Source: an uncultured Anaerolineae bacterium (lineage in GTDB: Bacteria; Chloroflexota; Anaerolineae; JACIWP01). Taken from it: a stretch of 64,000 nt of DNA. The notes under the pieces are model-generated. The model had not been told where the DNA came from and did no database searches. It was given only the letters and a program-made list of their open reading frames with translations. Positions 9,392 to 19,329 of the stretch are shown here, piece by piece. Each line of letters starts with the position of its first letter. The first letter of the stretch is position 1. Location of the stretch: NCBI GenBank assembly GCA_938049385.1, contig CALIBQ010000015.1:1-64000 (forward strand), written 5' to 3'. Made by a program: the position numbers and the translations under genes.

Positions 9392-10735
9392 TCAGGGGCT
9401 GGGGACCGGCGCCGCCGGCCGCGGACGCGGGTGAAAGCCCCAGCCGAGCGAGCAAAGAAGGATGCCGGCAATGATCCCGAAGAATCCAGAACCCATCAGC
9501 ACCCAGCGGGGGCCAAACGTATTGGCCAGGGCCGTGCTGGCCAGCGGTGCGAAGAAGGCCGCCGCGTTCGCAATCATCTGATGAACCGCTACAAAGGTCG
9601 GGCGGGTCCGGCGCGGGGACAAGGCCACCGTGCGGTTGAAGATGATCAGTTCGTGTCCGCCGCCCATGAAGCCGGCGAAGAGCATGACCGGCACCAGCGG
9701 CGCAAGCAGGTGGAAGGTCGCGGTCAGCAGGGGATAGCCGGCCAAGATGCCCAAAGAGGCGATGAGCGCGCCGCGCTGTTCCCGCTCCGGGCGGTTCCAA
9801 CGTCCCCAGAAGATGTAGCCCAGCAGGCCGCCGGCGGAATAGGCCGCCGTCAGGACGCCGATCCAAGTGCCTGTGGCGCCCAGATCCCGCACCCAGTAAA
9901 TTCGGAACAGCGGCACCGCGGCAAACATGGCGAAATATGCCAGGAACACGCCCACCTCGTACATGGCGAACTGCCGATATGCCTGCCACCAAGGCGCCGG
10001 CGCCGAAGTGTTCTCCGCAGAGGAAGTGGAAGAAACAGGCTCTTCCTGCCGGGGAGGCATCCGGAGCTGGAGGACAAACCACACAGAGGCAAGCGTCAGT
10101 GCACCCAGGCCGGCGAACAGCACCTGGAAGTTAAGGGGAAAGGGGATGAGGTCCAGCATTTTCCCCAGGAGCAGGGACGTGATCATCCCCACGATGCTCA
10201 TCACTGCCCAGCGCTCCCCCACCACACGCGCCAAGTGCCGCGGGTGGAACATCTCGGCGGAAGCGGTCTGGAACGAGGCGCCCCAGATGGTCGCCGGCAG
10301 GGCGGAGAGCGTGGTCAGCACCACAATGGCCCAGGCACGCCAGGCCGGCGGGAGGAACGGGATGCCGGCCAGCGCGATAATAGGCAGGCGGTGGAAGAAG
10401 GCCGACAGCGCCAAGGTGCGCGGGTAATTGGCCAGACGCTGAATGATGCGGGCGCTGGGCAGGGGCCACAGCATGTTCACCACCGCCGGCCCGCTGGTCA
10501 GCCAGCCCACCACCGCGTTGCTCCCGCCCAACTGGATGGCGAAGAGCGCGAAGAAGTTGGCCAGCGAGCCGAAGGCGATATTGGTGAACGGGGCTTCCCA
10601 GATGAATATCCGGCTGTTGTGCCGCTCCTCGGGTGTGACCACATCGGTGGGGTCAGGATGGGCAAACCCGCGACCCACAAGGCCGAGGTGCTGTCCGACA
10701 CGCCGGAGTAACCGCAAGAACGAGAAGGCCGGCAC
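9392..10735 (-). CDS. MFS transporter
   Basis: Multiple hydrophobic TM segments of MFS pattern across 447 aa. Confidence 0.8.
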   Translation of the reverse strand: MPAFSFLRLLRRVGQHLGLVGRGFAHPDPTDVVTPEERHNSRIFIWEAPFTNIAFGSLANFFALFAIQLGGSNAVVGWLTSGPAVVNMLWPLPSARIIQRLANYPRTLALSAFFHRLPIIALAGIPFLPPAWRAWAIVVLTTLSALPATIWGASFQTASAEMFHPRHLARVVGERWAVMSIVGMITSLLLGKMLDLIPFPLNFQVLFAGLGALTLASVWFVLQLRMPPRQEEPVSSTSSAENTSAPAPWWQAYRQFAMYEVGVFLAYFAMFAAVPLFRIYWVRDLGATGTWIGVLTAAYSAGGLLGYIFWGRWNRPEREQRGALIASLGILAGYPLLTATFHLLAPLVPVMLFAGFMGGGHELIIFNRTVALSPRRTRPTFVAVHQMIANAAAFFAPLASTALANTFGPRWVLMGSGFFGIIAGILLCSLGWGFHPRPRPAAPVPSP

Positions 10736-10847
10736 GCGAATGCTCCTGACTGCCTGTATTGCAGGATAATGTGTTCAGCGGGAGTATAGCCGGCCCGACC
10801 AATATCGCCAAATAACGCGCCGGCGCTTTCCCGCGCGCGGCCATGCA

Positions 10848-13400
10848 CTATAACTTGATCTCCAGCTCATGGAATAGAGGTGTCTCCAGCTTCAACACCT
10901 TTTTTTCGGCAGTCCATGTAAAGGCGCACGCCTGGCCATCTACCTTAACCTCTCGCGCCGGCGCCGGCAGGCCGTGCACGATCACATCCCACGTTCGGGA
11001 GCCGATGTTCTCCCGGCCTTCGGCTGAGCGGGAAATGTCCAGCCTATCCCCCTGCCAGGTAGTGGTAAAGCGGGACAACCGGTATGCCCCCTGGGTGAAC
11101 TCCCAACCATCGCCGACATCCTCATACAGCACGCTTTGCGCGTTCCCCGCGAAGACATGAAGGGTCAAATGCTCCCAGCCGGCCGGCGGCGTGTGCGGCG
11201 TCACCCTGGCCGTGGGGATTACGGCGCCGGCGCGCACAAAGAGCGGCAGGATTTCCAGCGGTGCCGGCACCCGCACCTGGGCCGGCCCCTCGAACCGCTC
11301 ATCCGTCCACCAGTCGTACCAACCACCGGCCGGCAGATGCACATCCCGACCGACGGCGCGCGGCCGCAGGACCGGCGCCGCCAGCAGATGATCGCCGCAG
11401 AAGAACTGGTCGTCGCAGTGAGGGGAAGCCGCCATTTCGGGGGTGTCCCAGAACATGGGACGCATGACCGGCCAGCCGTACTGGGCCGCCTGCCAGAACG
11501 CGGTATAAATGGCCGGCAGGAACTGATAGCGCATGGCGATATAGGTGCGGTTGATGGATGTGAACGGTTCGCCGAAGGCCCAAGGCTCCTGCGGCCGGCC
11601 GCGCAGATGGTTGTGATTGCGGAAGAACGGTGTCAGCACCGCCAACTGCGTCCAGCGCACCAGCAGTTCCCCGTCGCAGTCGCCCCCGAACCCGCCCACA
11701 TCGGCGCCGGCAAACGCGACTCCCGCAAGCCCCAGGTTCAGGAGCATCGGGATGGTGAGGGCCAGGGAATCCCAGGTGGAAACGTTATCGCCGGTCCACA
11801 CCAGGGCATAGCGTTGAATGCCGGCAGTTCCCGAACGGCTGAGGACGAACGGCCGGCGCGCCGGCCGCAGGCGCATCAAGGCCTCATGGGATGTGCGTGC
11901 CATCAATAGGCCGTAGACGTTGTGATACTGCCGATGGTCGCCGCCGGTACCCTCCGCCGCGTGACGGGCCGCATCTGGCGGCGTGTCCCCATGAACGCTG
12001 ATGATGGTCGGCTCGTTCATGTCGTTCCAGATGCCGGCAACCCCTATTTCCAGCAGAGGGCGGTACTGTTCCCCAAACCAGGCGCGGACAGCAGGCGAGG
12101 TGAAATCCGGGAAATAACAGTCGCCAGGCCAGACCGGGCCTTTGAAAGGCCGGCCGTCAGGATAGGTGATGAACGCTTTACGTTCCACACCTTCTCTGCA
12201 GACCGGGTAGCGGCTGTCCGCTTTGATGCCGGCGTCAATGATGACGACCAGCCGAAACCCGAGGCTTTCCAGGTAGCGGATCAGGCCGGCAGGGTCCGGG
12301 AAGCGCTCTGGGTGCCAGGTGAAATTGCGGTAGCCATCCATGTAATGGATGTCCAGGTATACGGCGTCGCAGGGGATGTCCAGCCGGCGGAAGGTTTCCG
12401 CCAGCCGGCGGACCTCCGCGTCGGGGAAATACGACCACTTGCTCTGGTGAAAGCCCAGCGCCCACAGCGGCGGCAGGTGGATGCGGCCGGTGAGCTGGGT
12501 GAAGCGCTCCAGCACCGCTGTCGGCGCCGGCCCATACATGAAATAGTAGCGCAGTTCTCCGCATTCCGACATGATGGCGAGCCTGTCCGGGTGTTCATGC
12601 CCGATGTCAAAGATGGCCGGCGCAGGGTTATCCAGGAACAGCCCATAGGCGCGGCCTTGGTGCAGTCCCATCAGGAAGGGGATGTTCAGATACAGCGGGT
12701 CCGCGCCGCGCACGAAATTTTGCGGGTCCAGGTTCCAAATGCGGTAGCGCCGGCCGCGCAGGTCCAGGCCGGCGGCCTTTTCCGCCAGGCCGAACACCTG
12801 CTCGCCTTCGGCAAGCCGACGCCAGCCGGCGGTCCATTCGCCGGCAGTGCCGGAGCCCGTCTCCTCTGCGCTGATGAGCTGGCCGTCGGTATCGCGAAAC
12901 TCCACGCCGGCGTCCTCCCGCCGCACGACGCAGACCAAGCGTCCTGCGGCGATGCGGACGCCATCATCATCTTCCGTCACGGTGAAGGAGCAGGCCGGCC
13001 AGTCCTCGACCTTTTGCTGGACGGAATAGGAGAAGGCGGGGGGAAACTTCCCATCCGCGCTGTGCCGCACGCAGAACAAGTCGGCGGACAATGGGATAAT
13101 GCGCAGGGTGCCGGCCCGGCAGTGCACGTCCACATGCCGCTCCGCCGCGGAGATGCTCTGCACCCGTCCCAGGTGAGAGAAAGCCTCTGCCGGCGGGGGG
13201 TCTGGCCGTTCACGGCGTCTCCAGGCCTCCGGGAAACGGCGCAGTGTCTCGCCCAGAGAACGCCGGCGACCATCAGGCGCATATCGGGCAGTGGCAAGGG
13301 ACTTGCGGAAGGGATACTGCCAGGCGAGTACGGCTACATTCCACCCCAGAACGCGGATTCCCCATATTGCCTTATACAGCGGAGCGAGCAATCGGTGCAT
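10848..13400 (-). CDS. Glycoside hydrolase family 31 (alpha-glucosidase-like)
   Basis: GIWNDMNEPTI nucleophile region, WTGDNVSTWDSL, GADVGGFGGDCDGELLVRW. Confidence 0.93.
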   Translation of the reverse strand: MHRLLAPLYKAIWGIRVLGWNVAVLAWQYPFRKSLATARYAPDGRRRSLGETLRRFPEAWRRRERPDPPPAEAFSHLGRVQSISAAERHVDVHCRAGTLRIIPLSADLFCVRHSADGKFPPAFSYSVQQKVEDWPACSFTVTEDDDGVRIAAGRLVCVVRREDAGVEFRDTDGQLISAEETGSGTAGEWTAGWRRLAEGEQVFGLAEKAAGLDLRGRRYRIWNLDPQNFVRGADPLYLNIPFLMGLHQGRAYGLFLDNPAPAIFDIGHEHPDRLAIMSECGELRYYFMYGPAPTAVLERFTQLTGRIHLPPLWALGFHQSKWSYFPDAEVRRLAETFRRLDIPCDAVYLDIHYMDGYRNFTWHPERFPDPAGLIRYLESLGFRLVVIIDAGIKADSRYPVCREGVERKAFITYPDGRPFKGPVWPGDCYFPDFTSPAVRAWFGEQYRPLLEIGVAGIWNDMNEPTIISVHGDTPPDAARHAAEGTGGDHRQYHNVYGLLMARTSHEALMRLRPARRPFVLSRSGTAGIQRYALVWTGDNVSTWDSLALTIPMLLNLGLAGVAFAGADVGGFGGDCDGELLVRWTQLAVLTPFFRNHNHLRGRPQEPWAFGEPFTSINRTYIAMRYQFLPAIYTAFWQAAQYGWPVMRPMFWDTPEMAASPHCDDQFFCGDHLLAAPVLRPRAVGRDVHLPAGGWYDWWTDERFEGPAQVRVPAPLEILPLFVRAGAVIPTARVTPHTPPAGWEHLTLHVFAGNAQSVLYEDVGDGWEFTQGAYRLSRFTTTWQGDRLDISRSAEGRENIGSRTWDVIVHGLPAPAREVKVDGQACAFTWTAEKKVLKLETPLFHELEIKL

Positions 13401-13495
13401 GCGATTCCCTCACTGGATGGATATAGTTGGAGAAGCACTGGGTCAAAGATACCACAGGAACGGAGGGATGACAATCACTGAAGGATGGGTATCAG

Positions 13496-13645
13496 GGCTT
13501 TTCAATGTTATAACACATTCTGGGCGACTGGAAGTCGCGGCTACAGTTGCGAAGCCCACCTGCGTGGGCTATACCAGTCAGCGCCGGCTGGCTTCGCAGT
13601 CGTTGGTGCAGTTTCAACTGCCGTTTGTTAGGACGTTGAAAAGCC
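13496..13645 (+). repeat. Dispersed ~150 bp multi-hairpin repeat, copy A
   Basis: Ends GGCTTTTCAATG...GACGTTGAAAAGCC (inverted); internal hairpins GCGACT-GGA-AGTCGC, GCCCAC-CTGC-GTGGGC, GCAGTT-TC-AACTGC; near-identical to copy B. Confidence 0.9.
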
Positions 13646-13692
13646 TTGGATGAGTATACAAAGGGGTTGACCGCCCAAAGGGCGGAAATGAT

Positions 13693-13721
13693 TTGCTGAT
13701 GTATTCCTCTCGTGGTATAAT
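13693..13721 (+). promoter_or_regulatory. sigma70 promoter of secG
   Basis: TTGCTG-17 nt-TATAAT. Confidence 0.75.
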
Positions 13722-13760
13722 CGTGCCGCTACTGCACGTGAGAAAAGGGGGCTGATAGCT

Positions 13761-13979
13761 GTGAAACCATTCTTGTACGTGGCGATGCTGATCGTCTCCG
13801 CCGGCCTGATCGCGCTCATCCTGCTCCAGATCCGGGGCTCCAGCTTGAGCGGCCTTTTCGGCGGCGATGGTTCCATTTACCGCACCAAGCGCGGCGTGGA
13901 GAAAACCCTGTTCAACGCCACCATCGGCGTCGCCGTGCTCTTCTTTGTGCTGGCGACCGTGATTGTGCTGGTGCATTAA
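13761..13979 (+). CDS. secG: Preprotein translocase subunit SecG
   Basis: 72 aa with two TM helices; LILLQIRGSSLSGLFGGDGSIYRTKRGVEKTLFNATI...FFVLA. Confidence 0.93.
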   Translation: MKPFLYVAMLIVSAGLIALILLQIRGSSLSGLFGGDGSIYRTKRGVEKTLFNATIGVAVLFFVLATVIVLVH

Positions 13980-14050
13980 CGATTCCGTGCGGCTCCTCTT
14001 CCGCGCCGATTTCTTTGAACACCATCCTGGCTGGGTGAAGGAGTGCGGTT

Positions 14051-15715
14051 TTGCACACCTTGCACACTGCAAAGTGGACGTGGACCTTCCTGGGCTTTCT
14101 GGCGCTGGTGATCGCGCTGGCCCTGGTGCTCCTTCCCCAAAGCCCACTGGCTCATATGGAGGAAGCCGGCAGTTACACCGAAGGGCTTGCCGGCGCTCCT
14201 CAGCACCTCAACCCTCTGCTCGCCCAGTATAACAGCACTGACCGCGATATCTGCGCCCTGCTTTTCGAGGGGCTGACCGCCTTCGATGAGGCCGGCCGGC
14301 TGGTGCCGCGCCTGGCCGAGCGCTGGGAGGTCTCTTCGGACGGGCTGACCTATACCTTTTTCCTTCGCCGGGGCGTGTTCTGGCATGACGGCGCGCCCTT
14401 TACCGCCGATGACGTGGTCTTCACCGCCGGCGTGATGGCAGACCCGGACTTCCAGGCCCTGGACCCCAGCGGTCTCTTCGACCTCTGGTCCAGCGTCAAG
14501 GTCGAGAAGGTGGACGACTATGCGGTCCGCTTCACGCTTTCAGAGCCGTTCGCTCCGTTCCTGGATTATTCCACGGTGGGGATCTTGCCGGCGCATTTGC
14601 TGAAGCAGGTGCCGGTGTCAGACCTCCCTAAGTCCGCCTTCAACTACCAACCAGTGGGTACCGGGCCTTTCACGGTGGAGAGCGTCAGTGCCAAGGAAGT
14701 GCGGCTGAAATCTAACCCAGCCTATTACGGCGAGCGTCCTCGTCTGCAGAGCGTCGCCTTCCGCTTTTTCCCGGATGTGGAGAGCATCTGGACCGCTTAT
14801 CAGAAGCGGCAGGTGGATGGGCTGGGTCAAGTGCCGCCGGCCGCTCTTGCCCGCATCCAGTCCACCCCGAGCCTGCGCCTGTATTCGGCGCGTCTAGCGC
14901 AGATAACGATGGTGCTCCTGAATCTCCAGGACCCGGAACTGCCCTTCTTTGCCGAAGTGCCCGTGCGGCAAGCGCTGATGTGGGGCTTGGACCGGCAGGG
15001 GCTGATCGAGCGGGTGCTGGACGGCCAGGGCATTCTGGCCAACAGCGTGATATTTCCGGAATCCTGGGCGTATCACCCGGCCGCGCCGGCCTATACCTTT
15101 GACCCGACGAAGGCGATGCGCCTTTTGGAGGATGCCGGCTGGAAAGACGCCGACGGCGACGGGGTGCGGGAAAAAGAGGGCCGTACGCTGTCTTTTACCC
15201 TGCTGACCAGCGAGGACCCGGTCTGGCAGGAGGTGGCCGGCGAGCTGGCGCGGCAGTGGCGCGCCATTGGCGTCGAAGCCGTGCCGGAAACGGTGGGGTT
15301 CTACGAGTTGGTCGGCCGCTATCTTTATCCGAGGCGCTTTCAGGCGGCGTTGGTCTCTGTGGAACTGGCCGGCGACCCCGACCCGTATCCGCTGTGGCAT
15401 TCCACCCAGGCGGCGGAAAAGGGCCAGAACTGGGCCGGCTTTGCGGACCGCCGCGCGGATGAGGTCATGGAAGAGGCCAGGCGCATCGTGGATCAAACCC
15501 GCCGCGCGGAACTGTATGCTGAATTCCAAGCCATCTTCGCCGAGCAGGTGCCGGCAGTCCTGCTCTATTACCCGGTCTACAACTATGCCGTGGACCAGCG
15601 GTTGAAAAACGTCCAGTTAGGCCCGCTGATGTCCCCCGCGGACCGCTTCCGCACCATCAGCCAGTGGTACATCGAGACCCGCCGGTCGCTCCTGGCGCTG
15701 GGCAAGGTTCGATAA
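14051..15715 (+). CDS. Peptide/nickel ABC transporter substrate-binding protein (SBP_bac_5)
   Basis: PQHLNPLLAQYNSTDRDICALLFEGL...LAERWEVSSDGLTYTFFLRRGVFWHDGAPFTADDVVFT. Confidence 0.93.
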   Translation: MHTLHTAKWTWTFLGFLALVIALALVLLPQSPLAHMEEAGSYTEGLAGAPQHLNPLLAQYNSTDRDICALLFEGLTAFDEAGRLVPRLAERWEVSSDGLTYTFFLRRGVFWHDGAPFTADDVVFTAGVMADPDFQALDPSGLFDLWSSVKVEKVDDYAVRFTLSEPFAPFLDYSTVGILPAHLLKQVPVSDLPKSAFNYQPVGTGPFTVESVSAKEVRLKSNPAYYGERPRLQSVAFRFFPDVESIWTAYQKRQVDGLGQVPPAALARIQSTPSLRLYSARLAQITMVLLNLQDPELPFFAEVPVRQALMWGLDRQGLIERVLDGQGILANSVIFPESWAYHPAAPAYTFDPTKAMRLLEDAGWKDADGDGVREKEGRTLSFTLLTSEDPVWQEVAGELARQWRAIGVEAVPETVGFYELVGRYLYPRRFQAALVSVELAGDPDPYPLWHSTQAAEKGQNWAGFADRRADEVMEEARRIVDQTRRAELYAEFQAIFAEQVPAVLLYYPVYNYAVDQRLKNVQLGPLMSPADRFRTISQWYIETRRSLLALGKVR

Positions 15716-15729
15716 ACGCTCGCTCCTTG

Positions 15730-16944
15730 CTACCCCGTGCCTTCCTGCGCAGTCCCTTCTTCCGTGAGTCGAGACAGAAAAGTGCGCAGGCGGTACGCCT
15801 CGGCGCGGATATTGGCCAGGTCATCCACCAGCTCCTGAGGAAGGTCCTCGCGTTGGAGCCAGGTCTCCGACTGGTGCACGATGACCGAGAGGGGGCGCGA
15901 GATGGCCTTCGCCATATCCTCTTCCAGCCGGCGCAGTACCGCCTGCTGGTCGGGGCCGCACTTCTGGCGCAGTTCGACCATCAGCTCCTGATGCCGGCGT
16001 TCCAGCGCGTCGGCTAATTCCTTTTGCCGATGAAAGAGCAAGGCATTGGCGATCGCAGTAGCCGCAGAGGCCGCGATCAGGGTAAACAGGCGCAGGTCGT
16101 CCCGGTCAAAAGTCCCCTCGCGCTTGTTCATCGCCTCAATGGCCCCAATGATTTTGCCGTGCGCTTCCAGCGGCACGCACATCAGGGACCGTGTGCGTTC
16201 GCCGGTGATGTTGTCAATGCCGGGGAAAAAACGCGGGTCCTGGCTGACATCGGGCACGATGAGCGGCTGGCGGTTGCGCACCACCCATCCGATGACACCC
16301 TGGGATGCCGGCATGCGGGCCCCGCGCACACGGTTGGCGCCTACTCCCTCCGCCATGATGAAGAACAGGTCCTGCCGCTCCTCATCCAGCAGGGCCGCGG
16401 AGCAGGCCTCTACGCCCAGCGTTTCCCGGGTCTCTTCCAGGAGAATGGAAAGGACTTTCTCCAGTTCCAAGGATGAGGAAACCGCCATATTGACCCGATT
16501 GAGGAGCCGCAGTTCGTTCAACTGCCGTTGGGTCTCGGCATATGCCTGGCGCTGGGAAGAGATGTCCCGGATGATGGCGGCGGCCGCAGACGGCGGTGCC
16601 GCATCGCTGTCATGTAAAGGGAATAGGGAGGCCAAGACATGCCGGCGGCCCTCCGGCCCATGACGCAGTTCCGTCTCGGTCTGGATGATCTGGTTCTGGC
16701 GGAGCATGCGCAGTACCTCGCCGGCATTGCCCAGGTCGAGGACCTGCTCAATATGCATGCCGCGCAGGAGCGAACTGGATAGGTGGCATAGTGCATGGGC
16801 CGCCGGATTGGCATAGTAAATGCGGCCGAAGAGGTCGAACAGCAGGACAGCATCACAAGCAGAATGAACGATCAGAGCAAGAAGATGCTCATCCTCAAAG
16901 CTGGCGCCCTGGCCGGCGGAATTCGCGGAATCCTCTCTCATCAC
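15730..16944 (-). CDS. PAS-GAF sensor protein, no HATPase domain seen
   Basis: N-terminal PAS (DAVLLFDLFGRIYYANPAAHAL), GAF (EACSAALLDEERQDLFFIMAEG...GVIGWVVRNRQPLIVPDVSQDPRF), C-terminal DHp-like helix. Confidence 0.82.
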   Translation of the reverse strand: MMREDSANSAGQGASFEDEHLLALIVHSACDAVLLFDLFGRIYYANPAAHALCHLSSSLLRGMHIEQVLDLGNAGEVLRMLRQNQIIQTETELRHGPEGRRHVLASLFPLHDSDAAPPSAAAAIIRDISSQRQAYAETQRQLNELRLLNRVNMAVSSSLELEKVLSILLEETRETLGVEACSAALLDEERQDLFFIMAEGVGANRVRGARMPASQGVIGWVVRNRQPLIVPDVSQDPRFFPGIDNITGERTRSLMCVPLEAHGKIIGAIEAMNKREGTFDRDDLRLFTLIAASAATAIANALLFHRQKELADALERRHQELMVELRQKCGPDQQAVLRRLEEDMAKAISRPLSVIVHQSETWLQREDLPQELVDDLANIRAEAYRLRTFLSRLTEEGTAQEGTG

Positions 16945-17105
16945 TGCACCTGCCTCACCGTATCCTGCCTAAGCCGAGCCCAGCTCGGGATGCCAAACCC
17001 TACGGGAACTGCGCGCGCATGCTCAGTATAGCATATTTGTATGTCGCCGCAACAGCCCGATGGGGGAATGTTCTCTACGCTGTTTCAACAGGGCTTGCGG
17101 CGCTG

Positions 17106-17253
17106 AGGGTGTTGAAATAGTCCAAACATACAATCTGTGGAAGAGCGGCCTGGCGGCTGAAGCTACGGCAACAACTGCAAAGCCTGCCTGCGCCGGCTTC
17201 GCAGGCGCAGACGCGGTTTCAACCGCCAGGCGATGAGCCTTTTTCAACATCCT
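17106..17253 (+). repeat. Diverged multi-hairpin repeat, copy D
   Basis: Ends AGGGTGTTGAAA...TTTTTCAACATCCT (inverted); core CTACGGCAACAACTGCAAAGCCTGCCTGCGC...GGTTTCAACCGCC parallels copies A-C. Confidence 0.65.
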
Positions 17254-17266
17254 TCAGAGCCTTGTT

Positions 17267-17295
17267 TTGACAGGGGGGCCGCCGGCCTGTATAAT
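17267..17295 (+). promoter_or_regulatory. Consensus sigma70 promoter of tRNA-Val/usp
   Basis: TTGACA-17 nt-TATAAT. Confidence 0.9.
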
Positions 17296-17317
17296 AATGT
17301 TTGCACACGCACTGCTT

Positions 17318-17391
17318 GGGCGAATAGCTCAGTTGGGATGAGCGCCTCCCTTACAAGGAGGAGGTCACAGGTTCGAGCCCTGTTTCGCCCA
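17318..17391 (+). tRNA. tRNA-Val(TAC)
   Basis: GGGCGAATAGCTCAGTTGGGATGAGCGCCTCCCTTACAAGGAGGAGGTCACAGGTTCGAGCCCTGTTTCGCCCA; anticodon loop CTTACAA. Confidence 0.96.
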
Positions 17392-17476
17392 CTATACATC
17401 CACTGCACACAGCGTTCCAATGTGCCCTGGTTTGTACCATTGTACCTGGGGCACGTTTTATTATGAGGAGCAAACC

Positions 17477-18391
17477 GTGTTCGGTCGCATCCTCTTTCCA
17501 ACCGACTTTTCCGCATATTCCAACGCCGTGTTCGACTGCCTCCCGGAGCTCAAATCTGCCGGCGCCCAGGAGGTGATCCTGCTGTATGTCATCCGCGAAA
17601 GCGATGTCCCCCTGCCCGAAACTGTCAACCGTGAGAGCCTGGAGCGGGTTCGCTGGAGCGCGGAAGAACTGCTCAACATCGCTGAGATGGCGTTGAAAGG
17701 GAAGGGCCTGCGCACGCGGACCCGTATTGAATACGGCAGTCCCGCCGCACGCATCGTGGAAGTCGCCCAGGAGGAGAACGTTGATGTTATTGTCCTGGGG
17801 GCACAAGGAAGCTCCCTCTTGGCCGAGGTGCTGTTGGGCAGTGTGGCGGCGGAGGTTCTCCGCCGCTCCCGAGTGCCGGTACTGCTCCTGAAATTTGAGG
17901 TTATTCGGGAGCTGGGTCGGGTGGAATGCCGGCGCATTTGCCAAGGGCTGTTCCGCCGGGTGCTTTTCCCCACCGACTTTTCCGACTGCGTTCTGGGCGC
18001 GTTCCAATTGGTCAAGAATCTCAAATCCGCCGGCACCCAAGAGGTCATCGTCCTGCACGTGCAGGACGAGAGATTTATGCGCCACCGCTCGCCCGAACAG
18101 CTCGCACAGTTCGATCAGGAAGATAGGGAGCGTTTGGAACGCATCGAACGCGACCTGTTTCTGTACGGACTGCCGGCGCGCACCATCCTGCGGCACGGCA
18201 TACCATTCCGTGAGGTCATGAGAGTGGTGGAGGAAGAGAACCCTGACCTCATCGTAATGGGCACACATGGTCGTGGAGCTGTGCAGGAAATACTGTTGGG
18301 CAGTACCCTGGAACGCGTGGTGCGGGTCTGCCGGCATCCAGTGCTTGCCGTCCCCTGCCCAATCCATTCACTCCCGGCCAAGGATCGCTAG
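17477..18391 (+). CDS. Universal stress protein, two tandem UspA domains
   Basis: RILFPTDFS twice; VIVLGAQGSS..., LIVMGTHGRGAVQEILLGSTLERVVR; GTG start with GAGGAG RBS. Confidence 0.92.
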   Translation: MFGRILFPTDFSAYSNAVFDCLPELKSAGAQEVILLYVIRESDVPLPETVNRESLERVRWSAEELLNIAEMALKGKGLRTRTRIEYGSPAARIVEVAQEENVDVIVLGAQGSSLLAEVLLGSVAAEVLRRSRVPVLLLKFEVIRELGRVECRRICQGLFRRVLFPTDFSDCVLGAFQLVKNLKSAGTQEVIVLHVQDERFMRHRSPEQLAQFDQEDRERLERIERDLFLYGLPARTILRHGIPFREVMRVVEEENPDLIVMGTHGRGAVQEILLGSTLERVVRVCRHPVLAVPCPIHSLPAKDR

Positions 18392-18397
18392 CGTCTG

Positions 18398-19318
18398 CTA
18401 GCGCAGGTGCCGGCGTGCCTGCTCCATCAAATCTACTCCCACCGTCTCCCCCCATGCCTTCAGCAGACGCCGGGTGATTAGCCCCGGCCGGCCGTCCCCG
18501 ATGACGACTTTGTTGATGCGGGTGATGGGCATGATGCAGTAGCCGGTCGAAGTGAAAAAGGCCTCATCGGCGGTGAGCGCATGATAGGCCTGCAGGGTGC
18601 GCTCATAGGCCGGGATTCCCAATCGGCCCGCCAACTCCAGCACCGTGGCCCGCGTGATGCCGGCCAGGATACCGTCTGCTGCCGGCGTGTAGAGCGCGCC
18701 GTCCTTCACCAGGAACACGTTGCCGCTCTTGTTCTCCGTGAGGTTGCCGTGAATATCCAGGATGAGCGACCAGGCCTCCGGGTCTACCATGCGCGCCTCG
18801 AACTCTGCCAGCACCAGGTGCATGCGTGAGCCGGTCTTCAGCTTGGGGTCCAGGCACTGCGGTGGGAGATGCCGCGATGGAGGAATAACCGCGTGCACGC
18901 CGTGCTCATACCCTCGCGCGAAGGCCGCGAAGGGGAGCGGCCGGCAGAAGATGATGACGGTCGGCCGGCGTTCCTCCGCTGTCGCTGGTAGATAGTACTG
19001 CACGTTGTTCACGAACCGCCCGCGGGTGATGTAGATATACAGCCAGACATCGTCTTCCAGGAGCGGCCGGTTGGCCTCCAGCGTCAGCATCACGGCTTCG
19101 TGCAGGTCCTGCCGGCGCATGCCGGGGTCTATCCGGGCATAGGTCAGCGAGCGCCACAGCCGGTCCAGGTGCGGCTCTAGATGGAACGGCACGAAGCGAA
19201 AGGTGCGCACCGCCTCATACACCGAATCGCCAAGCAGAAAACCGCCGTCGTGTATCGAAATCGCGGCCTGGCTGTCCGGCACCAGCTCCCCGTTGCGGTA
19301 GACCAGTAGTTCGGACAT
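18398..19318 (-). CDS. Class IV aminotransferase (branched-chain/D-amino acid type)
   Basis: MSELLVYRNGELVPDSQAAISIHDGGFLLGDSVYEAVRTF...GNLTENKSGNVFLVKDG...GITRATVLELA. Confidence 0.92.
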   Translation of the reverse strand: MSELLVYRNGELVPDSQAAISIHDGGFLLGDSVYEAVRTFRFVPFHLEPHLDRLWRSLTYARIDPGMRRQDLHEAVMLTLEANRPLLEDDVWLYIYITRGRFVNNVQYYLPATAEERRPTVIIFCRPLPFAAFARGYEHGVHAVIPPSRHLPPQCLDPKLKTGSRMHLVLAEFEARMVDPEAWSLILDIHGNLTENKSGNVFLVKDGALYTPAADGILAGITRATVLELAGRLGIPAYERTLQAYHALTADEAFFTSTGYCIMPITRINKVVIGDGRPGLITRRLLKAWGETVGVDLMEQARRHLR

Positions 19319-19329
19319 CGCCGACCTCC

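Noticed and set aside
7755-10082. 775-aa apparent fusion N-terminal to the amidohydrolase
   Set aside because: First ~238 aa are an out-of-frame read through the MFS gene; amidohydrolase starts at 9368 with MKPDLVL.
9431-10711. 426-aa plus-strand ORF opposite the MFS gene
   Set aside because: Antisense artefact, highly charged composition from complement of TM codons.
11922-13481. 519-aa plus-strand ORF opposite GH31
   Set aside because: Antisense open frame typical of high GC; no RBS or domain, GH31 is unambiguous.
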